Counted from the stretch's first letter, positions 51,565 to 62,830 are shown. The stretch is DNA of 64,000 bases from Armatimonadota bacterium (GCA_018268355.1 JAFDWR010000004.1:248404-312403); one strand, 5' to 3'. Numbers and translations are program-made. The notes: generated by a model from the letters alone, not told the origin.

Positions 51565-53566
51565 ACGCGGCGATGACTTCGAGGTTGTTCAGGACCCCAG
51601 CGTGACTCGGATTGATCTGGAGCGCTTGTCGGTAGGCAAGCTTCGCACCCTCGTCGAGGTTCATCTGTGCGAGCGCATTGCCCATCATGAACCAACCGTC
51701 GGCGTGGTTCGGATTCACGCGTAGGCCGGTCTCATAAAGGTGCGCGGCGTCGCTGAACGCGCCGTTTCGATAAAGCAGGTCGCCGCAGTTGAAGTAAGCG
51801 TTCGCCTGGGTCGGGTCGCGCTTGATGACTTCGGTGAAGCAGGTGAGGGCACGCTCGTCCTGGCCGGCTTCGGCGAGGGCGCGTCCCCAGTTGATCAGAA
51901 CTTCGTTGGTCGGCTCGTGGTGCTTCACGAAGGCCTCGTAGGCAAGCAGAATCGACTCGGTGTCACCCCAGGCAGTCGCCGCTTCGGTCCAACCCACCCA
52001 ACAACCGTAGTCGTCAGGATCGGCCTCCCAGGCTTCCTTGAACAGCTTGGCCGCCGCTTGGAGAATCCCGAGGGCGAGGGCGGTTCGGGCTGCGCCCTTG
52101 GTGGCGAGGGCAAGGATGCCCGCATCGCTTCGTGCCTTGAGGAAGGCTTCGTAGGCCTCAAAGGTGTCGCCCTTCTTCTCGAGAGTGGCCGCCCGGCTAT
52201 AGAGCGCGGGGCCGTAGTTCGGCACCTTGGCGAGGGCAAAATCAAGTTCGGCGAGGGCTTCGTCGTAGCGGCCGAGCAGGGCAAGCGCTTGACCCTTGAT
52301 GATGTTGCGCTTGTATTCGACAATCGAGCGATCGCCGGTCATGCCTTCCGGCCATTGGTCGACGCCACACTTCTCGAGCGCAGCAAGGCACCCGGCACCG
52401 TCGCCCATCTTCAGATAAGCGTTGGCGCGCTCGTATTCGACGAGGATGCCTCCGTAGCCCCTCGCGGTGGCTTGGTCACAAAACTCGATCGCGACGTCGA
52501 GTTTGCCCTGGGCGATCATTGCACCGGTGAGCAACTGGTAGCACATCGCGCCATAAGGATCGTTTTCGCGAAGGCGCTGGACGCACTGGCGACCCGCGTG
52601 CTCGCTCTCGGCCCAACGTTCGGCGCAGTAAAGCGTATTGCAGAGGTTGAACCAGTGGAATGCCTCTTCGGGTTGGTTGCGGACTTCGTGTTCGAGCAAG
52701 GTGATCGTGCGATCAATCTTGCCCTTGGCTTCCATCATCTCCGAGGTGTAGCCGTAGTGGTGGATCGTCGCGCCTTCAAGGGTCGCGCCGGGTAGTTCCA
52801 GAGCCTGGAGGCCGTGGACGATCTGCTCGTGGACCTTGCCAGTGAAGCGGACGCTCGGCAGGTTCCGGAAGAGTCGAATCGGGTGATGCTCAAAGACGGA
52901 ATACTCCGAGTCCTTCTCGGTGTAGTTGATGATCTGGATGTTGAAGCCGCCAAACTGGGGCCGGGTGACCGCCCGTTGGAAGGCGCGTGCCGAACCGGGG
53001 TCGAGGACTTCGTCGGCATCGATCCAAAGAATCCAGTTGCCGGTCGCGAGTTCAAGGCTGGCGTTTCGGGCGGCGCTAAAGTCGTTGCACCACTCAAACG
53101 TTCCCATGACCGCGCCATAGGATTGGGCGATCTCAACGGTCCGGTCCTTGGAGCCGGTATCAACGACAACAATCTCGTCGACCGCACCCTTCAGGCTTTC
53201 GAGGCACCGACCCAGGCACTCCTCTTCGTCCTTGACGATCAGGCAGGCTGAAATCTTGATCCCGACATTCTCGGGGGTGACGCCAAAGCGGTCCTTCAGA
53301 AAGCCAAGCTCGGGGGAGTGGTCCTTCTTGGATTGGAGCTCAACGCATCGCAGGTAGTTGGCAAGCTGTTGGGCGACGAGGATGGAATCCGGGTTGGCCT
53401 CCGAGGATTCGAGGATGCGGAAGGCGTCGGCCTCGCGGCCACGGACCATGTAAAGTCGGGCCCAAAAGACACGAAAAGCTGGGCTCTCCCCAGCTTTTCG
53501 CAGCTCCTCTTCGATCTGAGGGAACTGTTCTTCGGCGAACCAGCGCCTTAAAGTCGGTGCGTCCAT
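51563..53566 (-). CDS. TPR-containing family 2 glycosyltransferase (SunS-like)
   Basis: The start MDAPTLRRWFAEEQ at 53566 gives 667 residues; an upstream ATG would overlap the MerR gene. After a helical N-terminus, a GT-A domain begins at about residue 104 with KISACLIVKDEEECLGRCLESL. It has VVDTGSKDRTVEIAQSYGA and the metal-binding ILWIDADEVL. The second half is a long series of tetratricopeptide repeats (about 300-667), such as DPTQANAYFNCGDLLYRNG and NPNHADGWFMMGNALAQM. GT2-TPR proteins often glycosylate peptides or surface proteins. It follows a MerR regulator by 4 nt. Confidence 0.85.
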   Translation of the reverse strand: MDAPTLRRWFAEEQFPQIEEELRKAGESPAFRVFWARLYMVRGREADAFRILESSEANPDSILVAQQLANYLRCVELQSKKDHSPELGFLKDRFGVTPENVGIKISACLIVKDEEECLGRCLESLKGAVDEIVVVDTGSKDRTVEIAQSYGAVMGTFEWCNDFSAARNASLELATGNWILWIDADEVLDPGSARAFQRAVTRPQFGGFNIQIINYTEKDSEYSVFEHHPIRLFRNLPSVRFTGKVHEQIVHGLQALELPGATLEGATIHHYGYTSEMMEAKGKIDRTITLLEHEVRNQPEEAFHWFNLCNTLYCAERWAESEHAGRQCVQRLRENDPYGAMCYQLLTGAMIAQGKLDVAIEFCDQATARGYGGILVEYERANAYLKMGDGAGCLAALEKCGVDQWPEGMTGDRSIVEYKRNIIKGQALALLGRYDEALAELDFALAKVPNYGPALYSRAATLEKKGDTFEAYEAFLKARSDAGILALATKGAARTALALGILQAAAKLFKEAWEADPDDYGCWVGWTEAATAWGDTESILLAYEAFVKHHEPTNEVLINWGRALAEAGQDERALTCFTEVIKRDPTQANAYFNCGDLLYRNGAFSDAAHLYETGLRVNPNHADGWFMMGNALAQMNLDEGAKLAYRQALQINPSHAGVLNNLEVIAA

Positions 53567-53570
53567 GGTG

Positions 53571-53846
53571 TCATGCCGAGCGTTGGAGACTGAAGGCAAA
53601 GGAGAGGTGTCTTCGAGCCCCGGCGATGCTGAACATCTCGTCGCGAAGAAGCCGCTTCACGAGAAAAACGGTCTGAATGTCTTCGGGTCGGTAGCGTCGC
53701 TGACCGCCATCAGTTCGAACGGGATTCAGGAACTCTGCAAACTCCTTTTCCCAATAGCGCAAGGTGTGTACCTCGACGCCGGTGATCCGGCTCGCTACAC
53801 TGATGCTCACGGCCTGGTCTGCTTTGCCTCGCTTGTCGTTTGCCAT
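53571..53846 (-). CDS. MerR-family DNA-binding protein (DNA-binding domain only)
   Basis: The ATG at 53846 gives 91 residues; a TTG 51 nt upstream is a less likely start. The winged-helix MerR motif is clear in SVASRITGVEVHTLRYWEKEF and QRRYRPEDIQTVFLVKRLL. There is no C-terminal sensing domain and little of the dimerisation helix, so it is a minimal member like those using protein partners. The tight spacing to the glycosyltransferase gene suggests cotranscription. Confidence 0.85.
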   Translation of the reverse strand: MANDKRGKADQAVSISVASRITGVEVHTLRYWEKEFAEFLNPVRTDGGQRRYRPEDIQTVFLVKRLLRDEMFSIAGARRHLSFAFSLQRSA

Positions 53847-53995
53847 CCTCGGGACGCTTCTCCTTGGTTCGGGGAGCCGTTTGACGACCCCACGCAAGGA
53901 ATTTATCGGCTGGGCCTGGTGCTTTTTACAGGGTCATTCCGCACCAAACGACCTACGGGCACCATTTTGAACTTGCCGTGCGTACAAGATGGGTT

Positions 53996-55963
53996 ATGTT
54001 TTTGCGCACGTGCGCATCTGGTGCTCTGATTGCGGTTTGCGGCCTCGCTATGGGGTCTGCGCCTGAAACTTTGCGTGGCGTTCGCCTGGAGAAGGCGCCT
54101 GTCATCGACGGCACGATCAACGAGGACGAGTGGAAGGGCGCGGCCCAAACGGGCGAGTTTATCGATCCTTTTCGGGGTACGCCGTATGCCGATAAGACCG
54201 TGGCTTACCTTGCCTATGACGACAAGGCGATCTATGTGGCGTTCAAGTGCCTCGCGGTGGATCCCACCCAGCTCGTTGGTCGAGATATTCAACGGGGATC
54301 CTCATTCCCCGGAGAAGACACGGTTAGCTTTGCGATCAACCCGCTTGGCAATCACAGCTTCAGTGGTCTGTCCACCTTTACCGTAAACTTGCTGAACACT
54401 CAGCGCGAACGCATCGCGGGCGGACGCGCCGGAAAGCAGGAATGGACCGGAAAGTGGAAGAGTGCGGTGCGCCGGACCGAGACCGGATTCGAAGTGGAGA
54501 TGGAGATCCCTTGGGGGATTCTCAACTATCCAAACGGGAAAGACCGCGTGATGGACGTCTCGTTTGATCGAGACCATGGGAAGCAGCTGACGACCTCGAG
54601 CTGGCCTAACCTCACGCTCCAAAGTCTTCCCGAACTCCAGGCTCGATGGGAGGGGATCTCGCCGCCCGCCGCCGCCATTCCGACGAAGTTCCGGGGCCTC
54701 GCGTACACCGTTCCCGAGTATGTCAACGGGCAATTCAAGCTCCAGAGTGGCCTTGACTTAAGGTACCAATTCAACCCGCAACTCACCGGAATCGCGGCGA
54801 TCAATCCCGATTTCCGCAACATCGAAAGCCAGATCGCGGGCAATGAGTTCACCCGGACCGAACGGTTCATCGGCGACGTGCGGCCCTTCTTCACCGAAGG
54901 TCAGGGGTTCTTCAACCTCACCGGACAGTTCGGGCTGGGGCGCATGTTCTACTCGCAACGCATCGGTGCTTTCGACTTTGGTGCCAAGGCGTTTGGCCAA
55001 CTCAATCCAACCCTGAACGTCGGCGCGCTCGTTGCCGTGGACGGCAAGGACGAGGTTGAGGGCGTTTTTCGTCTTGCCAAGATCTTTGATCCTCGAACGA
55101 GCGCCTCCTTCTTTGTGACGGCCACAAAGACGCCGGAAGTGAAGGACTCCACCGCAGGCGGAACCTTCGTCATGCGGCGCGGCAACTACCAGTTCTACAT
55201 GGAAGGGGCAACCCTCAGCCGCGAGAACCGCCGCCCGCTCACCGCCTTCAGTGCCAACTTCGTCTATCAGATCCCCAAGGTCTTTTCGGGAATCTTTTAC
55301 ACCCGTGTGCCGGTTGGCTTTAACCCGAGCCTTGCGTTCATCCCCTGGACCGACCGTCGCGGCGGCTTTTGGTACACCGAATACAACACGGAGTATCGAA
55401 CCGGCACTCTGCGGTCGTTTGGCGGCAACTTTTCGATTTCGAACTTCACGACCTGGAAAGGTGACCCGCAAGAGGTCGGCACGTTCTTCAACATCTACGG
55501 GCGCACAAAGTCCGACATCCAGTTTGGGATCAATAAGGACAACACGCGCTACTTTGGGCGGCTGGATAACGTTTGGGGAGCGAACCTGAACTTCAACGCC
55601 AGCAATCGCTTCCGCCAGTTTGGAATCTATGCCGAGACGGGGACCCGCAACGGCGGGACGAAGACATCGTACGTTGCCGCGAATGGTTCCTTCCGACTTT
55701 GGAAGCGGCTCGACCTGGGTCTCAGCTATTCCGTCTTGAACTTTGAGGGCTCGAACCGGCAGGGAATCTTTACGCTCGCTTATGAATTCAGCCCCGTGCG
55801 TGCTATTTCCGCCCGCGTCATCACGATTGATGGCAAGCCAAACGCCTACTTTGCGATCCGCAACGGCGGTCTGAGCGGGTTCGAGTGGTACTTCATCTAC
55901 GGCGATCCGAACGGAATCCGGTCGAGCAACCGCATCGCGTTGAAGCTGGTCTATCCGTTCTAA
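53996..55963 (+). CDS. Exported CBM9/DUF5916-type protein with outer-membrane barrel
   Basis: The start at 53996 (MFLRTCASGALIAVCGLA) gives 655 residues with a signal peptide. A TACAAG hexamer lies 7 nt upstream, favouring it over the earlier ATG at 53978. Residues 30-210 are a carbohydrate-binding family 9-like domain (APVIDGTINEDEWKGAAQ; DDKAIYVAFKC; VEMEIPWGILNY). The rest is strand-rich (FNLTGQFGLGRMFYSQRIGAF) and ends in IALKLVYPF, with a terminal Phe as in outer-membrane barrels. DUF5916 proteins have this layout; their function, perhaps glycan handling at the surface, is unproven. Confidence 0.8.
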   Translation: MFLRTCASGALIAVCGLAMGSAPETLRGVRLEKAPVIDGTINEDEWKGAAQTGEFIDPFRGTPYADKTVAYLAYDDKAIYVAFKCLAVDPTQLVGRDIQRGSSFPGEDTVSFAINPLGNHSFSGLSTFTVNLLNTQRERIAGGRAGKQEWTGKWKSAVRRTETGFEVEMEIPWGILNYPNGKDRVMDVSFDRDHGKQLTTSSWPNLTLQSLPELQARWEGISPPAAAIPTKFRGLAYTVPEYVNGQFKLQSGLDLRYQFNPQLTGIAAINPDFRNIESQIAGNEFTRTERFIGDVRPFFTEGQGFFNLTGQFGLGRMFYSQRIGAFDFGAKAFGQLNPTLNVGALVAVDGKDEVEGVFRLAKIFDPRTSASFFVTATKTPEVKDSTAGGTFVMRRGNYQFYMEGATLSRENRRPLTAFSANFVYQIPKVFSGIFYTRVPVGFNPSLAFIPWTDRRGGFWYTEYNTEYRTGTLRSFGGNFSISNFTTWKGDPQEVGTFFNIYGRTKSDIQFGINKDNTRYFGRLDNVWGANLNFNASNRFRQFGIYAETGTRNGGTKTSYVAANGSFRLWKRLDLGLSYSVLNFEGSNRQGIFTLAYEFSPVRAISARVITIDGKPNAYFAIRNGGLSGFEWYFIYGDPNGIRSSNRIALKLVYPF

Positions 55964-55969
55964 GGCCCG

Positions 55970-57802
55970 TTACTCGACGGTGACCGACTTCGCGAGGTTT
56001 CGCGGCATGTCGATCTCACATCCCCGTCGCTTCGCGACGTGGTAAGCAAGCAGCTGCATCGGAATCGCGCTCAGCAAGGCGTTGAGGAACGGATACGGCG
56101 TGTGTGGGATTTCAAGATAATGGTCGCTCACCGATTGCACGGCTCGGGTCTGCTCGGTGCCGACGGTCACGAGGGTTCCGCCGCGCGCCTTCACTTCCTG
56201 CATGTTGCTGACCACCTTGTCGGCGAGGCCCGGGTCGGTCGCGCCGAAGACGCTGACGACGCCAGGCTCGACGAGGGCGAGCGGGCCATGCTTCATTTCG
56301 CCCGCCGGTGATTCCTGAGTCGGCATGTAGGCGACTTCCTTCATCTTCAGTGCGGCCTCGAGGGCAACGGAGGCATCCGCGCCGCGGCCGAGGAAGAAGG
56401 TTAGCGGTGCGCCATCAAACGCGGCCGCGATCTCTTGACACTGGGAATCCAACTTCAGGCAGTCCTCGGCGAGCTCGCTCAGCCCGACCAGCGAATTCAC
56501 CCACTGGCGGGTTCGGACGCCGGGAGTCTCTTGGACCTGGGCGATATAGAGCGCGAGCAGGGTGAGCACCATGACCTGGGCGGTGTAGGCCTTGGTCGAA
56601 GCCACCGAGATTTCGGGTCCCGCCTGGGTGAAGATCGTGCGGTCGCACTCGCGGGCAATCGAACTTCCGATGACGTTCACGATGCCAAGGGTCCGAATTC
56701 GGCGGTCCTTGCAGAGCCGGAGGGCGGCGAGGGAGTCGGCGGTCTCGCCCGATTGGGAGACGAAGACGGCAAGCGAGCGGGGCGAAAGCACGGGGTCGCC
56801 GTAGCGAAATTCGCTGCTGTGATAAACGTCGGTCGGCAGTCGGAGCAGCTTCTCGAAGAGGTGCTTGCCCATGAGGCCTGCGTTGTAGGCGGTGCCGCAG
56901 GCGATCACGTTGACGCGGTCGATCTCGTTCCAAACATGCTCGCTGAAGATTGACTCGAAGCGGATTTCGCCGCCTTCGTCCACGCGCCCGGCAAGGCATT
57001 GGCGCATGACCTCGGGCTGTTCATAGATCTCCTTGATCATGAAGTGCTCGTAGCCACCGCGCTCGGCTTTTTCCACATCCCATTCGATGTGTTGAATCTC
57101 GATCGGCACCGGCTTTCCGAGCATATCCATCACCTGGATGCCCTCTTCGGTGAGCACGGCGAGGGTGTTTTCTTCCATCACCGCGACTTCGCGGGTGTAG
57201 GGAAGCAGGGCAGGGATGTCGCTCGCGAGCAGGTTCTCGTGCTCGCCAAAGCCGAGGACAAGCGGGCTCGCGTTTCGCGCGCAGACGATCTTGCCCTTTT
57301 CGGTGCGGCTGATGACGACAAGCGCATAGGCACCGCGCAGCTTGAGGCAGGCTCGGCGGACGGCCTCTTCGAGCGGGACGCCCTGGCTGTATTCCGCGCC
57401 GATGACGTGGGCGGCGACTTCGGTGTCGGTTTGGCTGTGGAACCGGTGGCCGCGGTGGGCGAGCTCGTCGCGCAGCTCTTGGTAGTTCTCGATGATCCCG
57501 TTGTGGATGATCGCGACCTGTTCGAATTCGTCAAAGTGCGGGTGGGCGTTTTCGTCGGTGGGCCCGCCGTGGGTGGCCCATCGGCTGTGGGCAATCGCGA
57601 TATGGTTCTCGCTGATCGGCCGCTCCTTCAGCAGGGCATCGAGGTTGGTGAGCTTTCCGGCCCGCTTCAGGACCTCGATTTGCTCACCTTGAAGCGTGGC
57701 GATTCCCGCGGAATCGTATCCCCGGTATTCAAGCCTCTTCAATTGATCGAAGACAACACTCACCGCATCACGCGGTCCAACATATCCGGCAATGCCGCAC
57801 AT
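55970..57802 (-). CDS. glmS: Glutamine-fructose-6-phosphate aminotransferase
   Basis: GlmS makes glucosamine 6-phosphate for peptidoglycan and lipid A. The true start at 57802 exposes Cys2 (MCGIAGYVG), the glutaminase nucleophile, giving 610 residues. Signatures are SRWATHGGPTDENAHPH, NGIIENYQELR and the two SIS domains with FVSQSGETADSLAAL and QESPAGEMKHGPLAL. It ends LAKSVTVE. The frame stays open upstream to 58054 but overlaps queG and is not coding. There is no room for a glmS ribozyme in the 5-bp gap to queG. Confidence 0.95.
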   Translation of the reverse strand: MCGIAGYVGPRDAVSVVFDQLKRLEYRGYDSAGIATLQGEQIEVLKRAGKLTNLDALLKERPISENHIAIAHSRWATHGGPTDENAHPHFDEFEQVAIIHNGIIENYQELRDELAHRGHRFHSQTDTEVAAHVIGAEYSQGVPLEEAVRRACLKLRGAYALVVISRTEKGKIVCARNASPLVLGFGEHENLLASDIPALLPYTREVAVMEENTLAVLTEEGIQVMDMLGKPVPIEIQHIEWDVEKAERGGYEHFMIKEIYEQPEVMRQCLAGRVDEGGEIRFESIFSEHVWNEIDRVNVIACGTAYNAGLMGKHLFEKLLRLPTDVYHSSEFRYGDPVLSPRSLAVFVSQSGETADSLAALRLCKDRRIRTLGIVNVIGSSIARECDRTIFTQAGPEISVASTKAYTAQVMVLTLLALYIAQVQETPGVRTRQWVNSLVGLSELAEDCLKLDSQCQEIAAAFDGAPLTFFLGRGADASVALEAALKMKEVAYMPTQESPAGEMKHGPLALVEPGVVSVFGATDPGLADKVVSNMQEVKARGGTLVTVGTEQTRAVQSVSDHYLEIPHTPYPFLNALLSAIPMQLLAYHVAKRRGCEIDMPRNLAKSVTVE

Positions 57803-57807
57803 GCTTG

Positions 57808-58731
57808 CTAGGATACTTCGCCGGCCCGCTTTGCGTTTCTGATGAGCTGATTTCGCTTCGCTCGGCGGGTCGCGCTGCCCTCTGTGATGCGGTCCCACTC
57901 CTCTTCGGTCAGGGTTTCGAGAGCCTCGCGGGTGGGCCACGGGATCACGTTCTGGAAGTCGGGCTCGCGGGTGGGCTGGGCGCGGAGCGGTTGGCTGGGG
58001 CGAGGATGGTTGAAGGGGCAGACCTCTTGGCAGACGTCGCAGCCGAACACCCAACCGTGGGTGTTTTCGGTGAGGTCGGGCTGGCGGTTCTCAATCGTGA
58101 GGTAGCTGATGCACTTTCTCGAATCGACCTGCCAGCGACCGTCTTGGTGGACAATCGCGCCGGTCGGGCAAGCGTCGATGCACGCTCGGCACGTTCCGCA
58201 ACCACCTTCGGCGGGCTTATTTGTTTCGATAGTAAGCGTAGTGATTAAAAACCCAAGCAAGGACCAACTGCCGCGCTTGGAGTTGATGAGCATGGTGTTC
58301 TTGCCAAACCACCCGAGCCCAGCGAGGTGAGCGAGTTCGCGCTCAAGGAGGGGGGCGGAATCCACGCAGATCCGAAAGCCAGCCCCCGGGTGTTCTTCGG
58401 CGAGCTTGCGTTCGAGGTTTCTCAGCTTGGCGCGAATGACCTTGTGGTAGTCCCGCCCCAGGGCATAGCGAGCGCGTTTGGCTTGGCCAGGCGGTAAGTC
58501 CTGATAGTAGTTCAGCCCCACTGCGATGACGGACTTTGCCCCGGGGAGCAGTTCGGTGGGCGAACGGCGAAGCGGCAGGTGACGCCGCATGTAGTCCATC
58601 GTCCCCGCGAAGCCGTTTTCCACCCACTGGGTGAGCGCATCGATATGGAGCGGGGCGTCTGCCGCGCAAACGCCGCTGAGTTCAAAGCCGAGGGCTTCGC
58701 ATTCACTCGTAACCTCCACGAGGGGGATCAT
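57808..58731 (-). CDS. queG: Epoxyqueuosine reductase
   Basis: QueG reduces epoxyqueuosine in tRNA to queuosine, using cobalamin and two 4Fe-4S clusters. The 307-residue protein has the N-terminal cobalamin-binding region with MDYMRRHLPLRRSPTELLPGAKSVIAV. The ferredoxin motifs are CGTCRACIDACPTGAI and CDVCQEVCPFN. Length is a little shorter than E. coli QueG because the C-terminal HEAT-like part is reduced. It sits between a phosphatase gene (directly upstream, abutting) and glmS. Confidence 0.93.
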   Translation of the reverse strand: MIPLVEVTSECEALGFELSGVCAADAPLHIDALTQWVENGFAGTMDYMRRHLPLRRSPTELLPGAKSVIAVGLNYYQDLPPGQAKRARYALGRDYHKVIRAKLRNLERKLAEEHPGAGFRICVDSAPLLERELAHLAGLGWFGKNTMLINSKRGSWSLLGFLITTLTIETNKPAEGGCGTCRACIDACPTGAIVHQDGRWQVDSRKCISYLTIENRQPDLTENTHGWVFGCDVCQEVCPFNHPRPSQPLRAQPTREPDFQNVIPWPTREALETLTEEEWDRITEGSATRRAKRNQLIRNAKRAGEVS

Positions 58732-59399
58732 CTACCCGTTGAGCATAGCCCACGGGGTGAACTCGGTCATCCCGAAGACGGGGAGCGCGTAGCGAATCCG
58801 GCCGCTAATCGCCGAGCCATCGCGTTCGAGATGCAGCTCGACCACCGCGCCATTGCCCAGCCTGCGCACGGGCGGATCCTTTTCCAAGAGGTGCTGGAGG
58901 GCGATGAGCAAGCCGCCATGGGTCACCGCGAGCACCCGCCCCGCGCCCCATTGGTCGTCGAGCCACGAGCGAACGCGCGGCACGAGGTCGGACAGCGCCT
59001 CCGCGCCCGGATAGTCAGCGCGCCAATCGAACGTCGAAGAGTGCGCAATGTCGTCGAGATAGTCCGAACAACTATATTCGCTTACGACTTTGCCCCATAA
59101 GCGTTCGCGGAGGCGATCATCGTCCACCCAAGGGCCACGCGCCCCGAGCGATTCGCTCGTTTGTTGAGCGCGAAGATAGGGAGAACGGACGAAGCGGTCC
59201 GCCTCCAAAAGGCCATGATGACCCAGCCACTGACCAACAATCTGGCACTGGTAAACGCCCACCGGCGTCAGCGGCCACGAGGATTCCGGCATTTTATCGC
59301 GGAGCTGTGCCCGGAGCAGCTCCGGCTCGCCGTCACGGGCAAGGTCGCACGCGAAGTTGCGGATCGACTCCGCGTGTCGGACCATGACGAGCTGCAGCA

Positions 59400-59403
<4 letters not shown>
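58732..59403 (-). CDS. Histidine phosphatase-superfamily protein
   Basis: The 223-residue protein has the catalytic N-terminal motif LVMVRHAESIRNFA (RHA instead of the more common RHG), then SPYLRAQQTSE. The second catalytic His is in VLAVTHGGLLIALQ. The family includes phosphoglycerate mutases and phosphatases; this one is probably a phosphatase. It overlaps the upstream ATPase gene by 4 nt and abuts queG, within one leftward operon. Confidence 0.85.
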
Positions 59404-60992
<1,589 letters not shown>

Positions 60993-61084
60993 TCTAGTTT
61001 TGACCTCCCAGGGCCATCGGACCCCGCGAGGTATAGACGTTTTGACGCAAGAATCTCGGGGATTGATGCGTCAAAGATTGAATC

Positions 61085-62239
61085 TTATTCTTGCACGCTG
61101 GCAGGCCGAATCTCGGAGAGTTCCACCTCGACGTCCTTGGTTTCGCCCTTGCTCCAGAGCTGAATCTTCACCTTTTCGCCCGGCTTTCGCGCGTTGAGGG
61201 CGCGGATGACATCGAAGGACTGTTCGACGTTTCGGTCGGCAATGCGAAGGAGGACATCGCCCATCTGAATCTTCGGGTTTCGCGAGTCCACGATGAGAAC
61301 ACCCCGCGTGGGAGCCTTTGCGTAGTCCATTCGCAGCTGTTGGCCGATATAGGCGCGACCCTCTGCGTCTCCGAGGACGCCATCGAGCTGGGGCGAATAG
61401 TTGACGTTGAGGCCGGCGTAGCGGGCATAGCCGAGCTTGATGATGTCGCTAACGACCTGCTTGACGCGGTCGATCGGGATTGCAAAGCCGATGCCGACGC
61501 TCTGGCCGGTGCCGCTCGCGATGGCGGAGTTGATGCCGATGAGGCGACCTTGGAGGTCGGTGAGCGCGCCACCCGAGTTGCCGGGGTTGATCGCGGCGTC
61601 GGTTTGGATCGCGTCGACCAGGCCACCTTCGCGCACCGGGAGGTCGCGCTTGAGCGAGCTGACGACGCCGACGCTGACCGTGTTGTCAAAGCCAAGCGGA
61701 TTGCCGACTGCCATCACCCATTGACCGACTTCAACGTCGTTTCGGTTGCCGACCACGATGGGGGTGAGGCCCTTCGCGTCGATCTTGAGCACCGCGAGGT
61801 CGGAACGGGGGTCTTTGCCGAGCACCTTGGCGTCAAACGAGCGTCCGTCGCTGAGGCGGACCTTCACCTTCGAGACCTCACCGCCGGAGACAACGTGGTT
61901 GTTGGTCACGATGACGCCGTCCGAGCTGAGGATCACGCCCGAGCCGGATTGGGCCTTTTGCTCGACGGTCTCATCGGACATGAAGCCACGGCGGAACCGC
62001 TGATACTCGTCAATCGCAACGACGGACGGGGTGACCTTCTTGGCGGCTTGGCGAAAGTCTACGCCAGCCTGGGGTGTGACCGTGTTCTGCACCAGGGTGG
62101 GACGCGCCTCGTTCCAAACGGGCACTTCAACGCCCGACGAGTTGCTCGGAGTCGGGTGGAGATAGCGGTCCACCTGCAAGGCTCCAAAAACGCCCGCCCC
62201 AACGGCAAGGCCAATCCAAAGAATGCTTCCCTTTTTCAT
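61085..62239 (-). CDS. HtrA/DegP-like S1C serine protease with PDZ domain
   Basis: The ATG at 62239, behind AGAGGAGGCGCGTG, gives 384 residues with an N-terminal membrane anchor (ILWIGLAVGAGVFGAL). The catalytic triad is His115 (VTNNHVV), Asp147 (RSDLAVLKID) and Ser222 (NPGNSGGAL). A single PDZ domain occupies about residues 285-375 (APTRGVLIVDSRNPKIQMGDVLLRI). It degrades or refolds misfolded envelope proteins. It is divergent from hsp20, consistent with shared stress regulation, though no operator is identified. Confidence 0.92.
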   Translation of the reverse strand: MKKGSILWIGLAVGAGVFGALQVDRYLHPTPSNSSGVEVPVWNEARPTLVQNTVTPQAGVDFRQAAKKVTPSVVAIDEYQRFRRGFMSDETVEQKAQSGSGVILSSDGVIVTNNHVVSGGEVSKVKVRLSDGRSFDAKVLGKDPRSDLAVLKIDAKGLTPIVVGNRNDVEVGQWVMAVGNPLGFDNTVSVGVVSSLKRDLPVREGGLVDAIQTDAAINPGNSGGALTDLQGRLIGINSAIASGTGQSVGIGFAIPIDRVKQVVSDIIKLGYARYAGLNVNYSPQLDGVLGDAEGRAYIGQQLRMDYAKAPTRGVLIVDSRNPKIQMGDVLLRIADRNVEQSFDVIRALNARKPGEKVKIQLWSKGETKDVEVELSEIRPASVQE

Positions 62240-62324
62240 CACGCGCCTCCTCTTTTGAACGCAATCTTCGGAAGTTGAGTTCCAGGGTGAAAATTTCTCG
62301 GCCATTTTTGGGCACTCATGAAAC

Positions 62325-62353
62325 TTGATAGTGTAAGACTCACGTTATATTAA
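62325..62353 (+). promoter_or_regulatory. Putative promoter of the hsp20 gene
   Basis: TTGATA (62325-62330) and TATTAA (62348-62353) are 17 bp apart, about 30 nt before the hsp20 ATG. The divergent htrA gene starts on the other side of the same spacer. No CIRCE or HAIR element is visible. Confidence 0.5.
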
Positions 62354-62383
62354 GTGTAGGCCATCAAATGGCCAAGATGAAAG

Positions 62384-62815
62384 ATGATGAAGACGATGAC
62401 AATCATTCCTGCAAGCGAGTCCTTCCGTCAGTTCGACAGCCTGTTCGAGCAGATCTTCGGCGAACCCCGCCGAACCCAGCCCGGCACCACCGCCATTCCG
62501 GTGGACGTGCTCGAGCGCGATAACGCGCTAATCATTCGCGCCACTGTCCCGGGCATCGCCCCCGAGAACCTGGAGATCAAGGTGGAGAAGAACGTGCTCA
62601 CCCTCGCCGGTTCGACCACGGTTGAGGAAGTGAGCGAGGGCACCAAGGTGTTCCTGCGTGAGCGAATCGAAGGCGCCTTCTCGCGCTCGATCCGCCTGCC
62701 TGAGGGTTTGAACCTCGAGGCCGCCGCCGCCAAGTTCGAGCACGGCGTCCTCACGATCACGCTTCCGAAGGTGGAAGAGGTCAAGCCGACCGCGATCCAC
62801 ATCCCGATTCAGTAA
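62384..62815 (+). CDS. Small heat-shock protein, Hsp20/alpha-crystallin family
   Basis: This ATP-independent holdase has 143 residues. After a short N-terminal arm with FRQFDSLFEQIFGEPRR, the alpha-crystallin domain runs from about residue 38. It includes VDVLERDNALIIRATVPGI, FLRERIEGAFSRSIRLPEGL and AKFEHGVLTITLPK. The C-terminal I-x-I-like motif is IHIPIQ. A second ATG one codon on is an equal start candidate. A strong terminator follows. Confidence 0.94.
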   Translation: MMKTMTIIPASESFRQFDSLFEQIFGEPRRTQPGTTAIPVDVLERDNALIIRATVPGIAPENLEIKVEKNVLTLAGSTTVEEVSEGTKVFLRERIEGAFSRSIRLPEGLNLEAAAAKFEHGVLTITLPKVEEVKPTAIHIPIQ

Positions 62816-62830
62816 GGTCGGAAAAGGCAA

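Noticed and set aside
57803-57807. glmS ribozyme upstream of glmS
   Set aside because: Only 5 bp separate queG and glmS, so no ribozyme can lie in the leader.
57803-58054. Upstream extension of glmS
   Set aside because: GlmS needs Cys at position 2 as nucleophile, which fixes the start at 57802. The extension overlaps queG in another frame.
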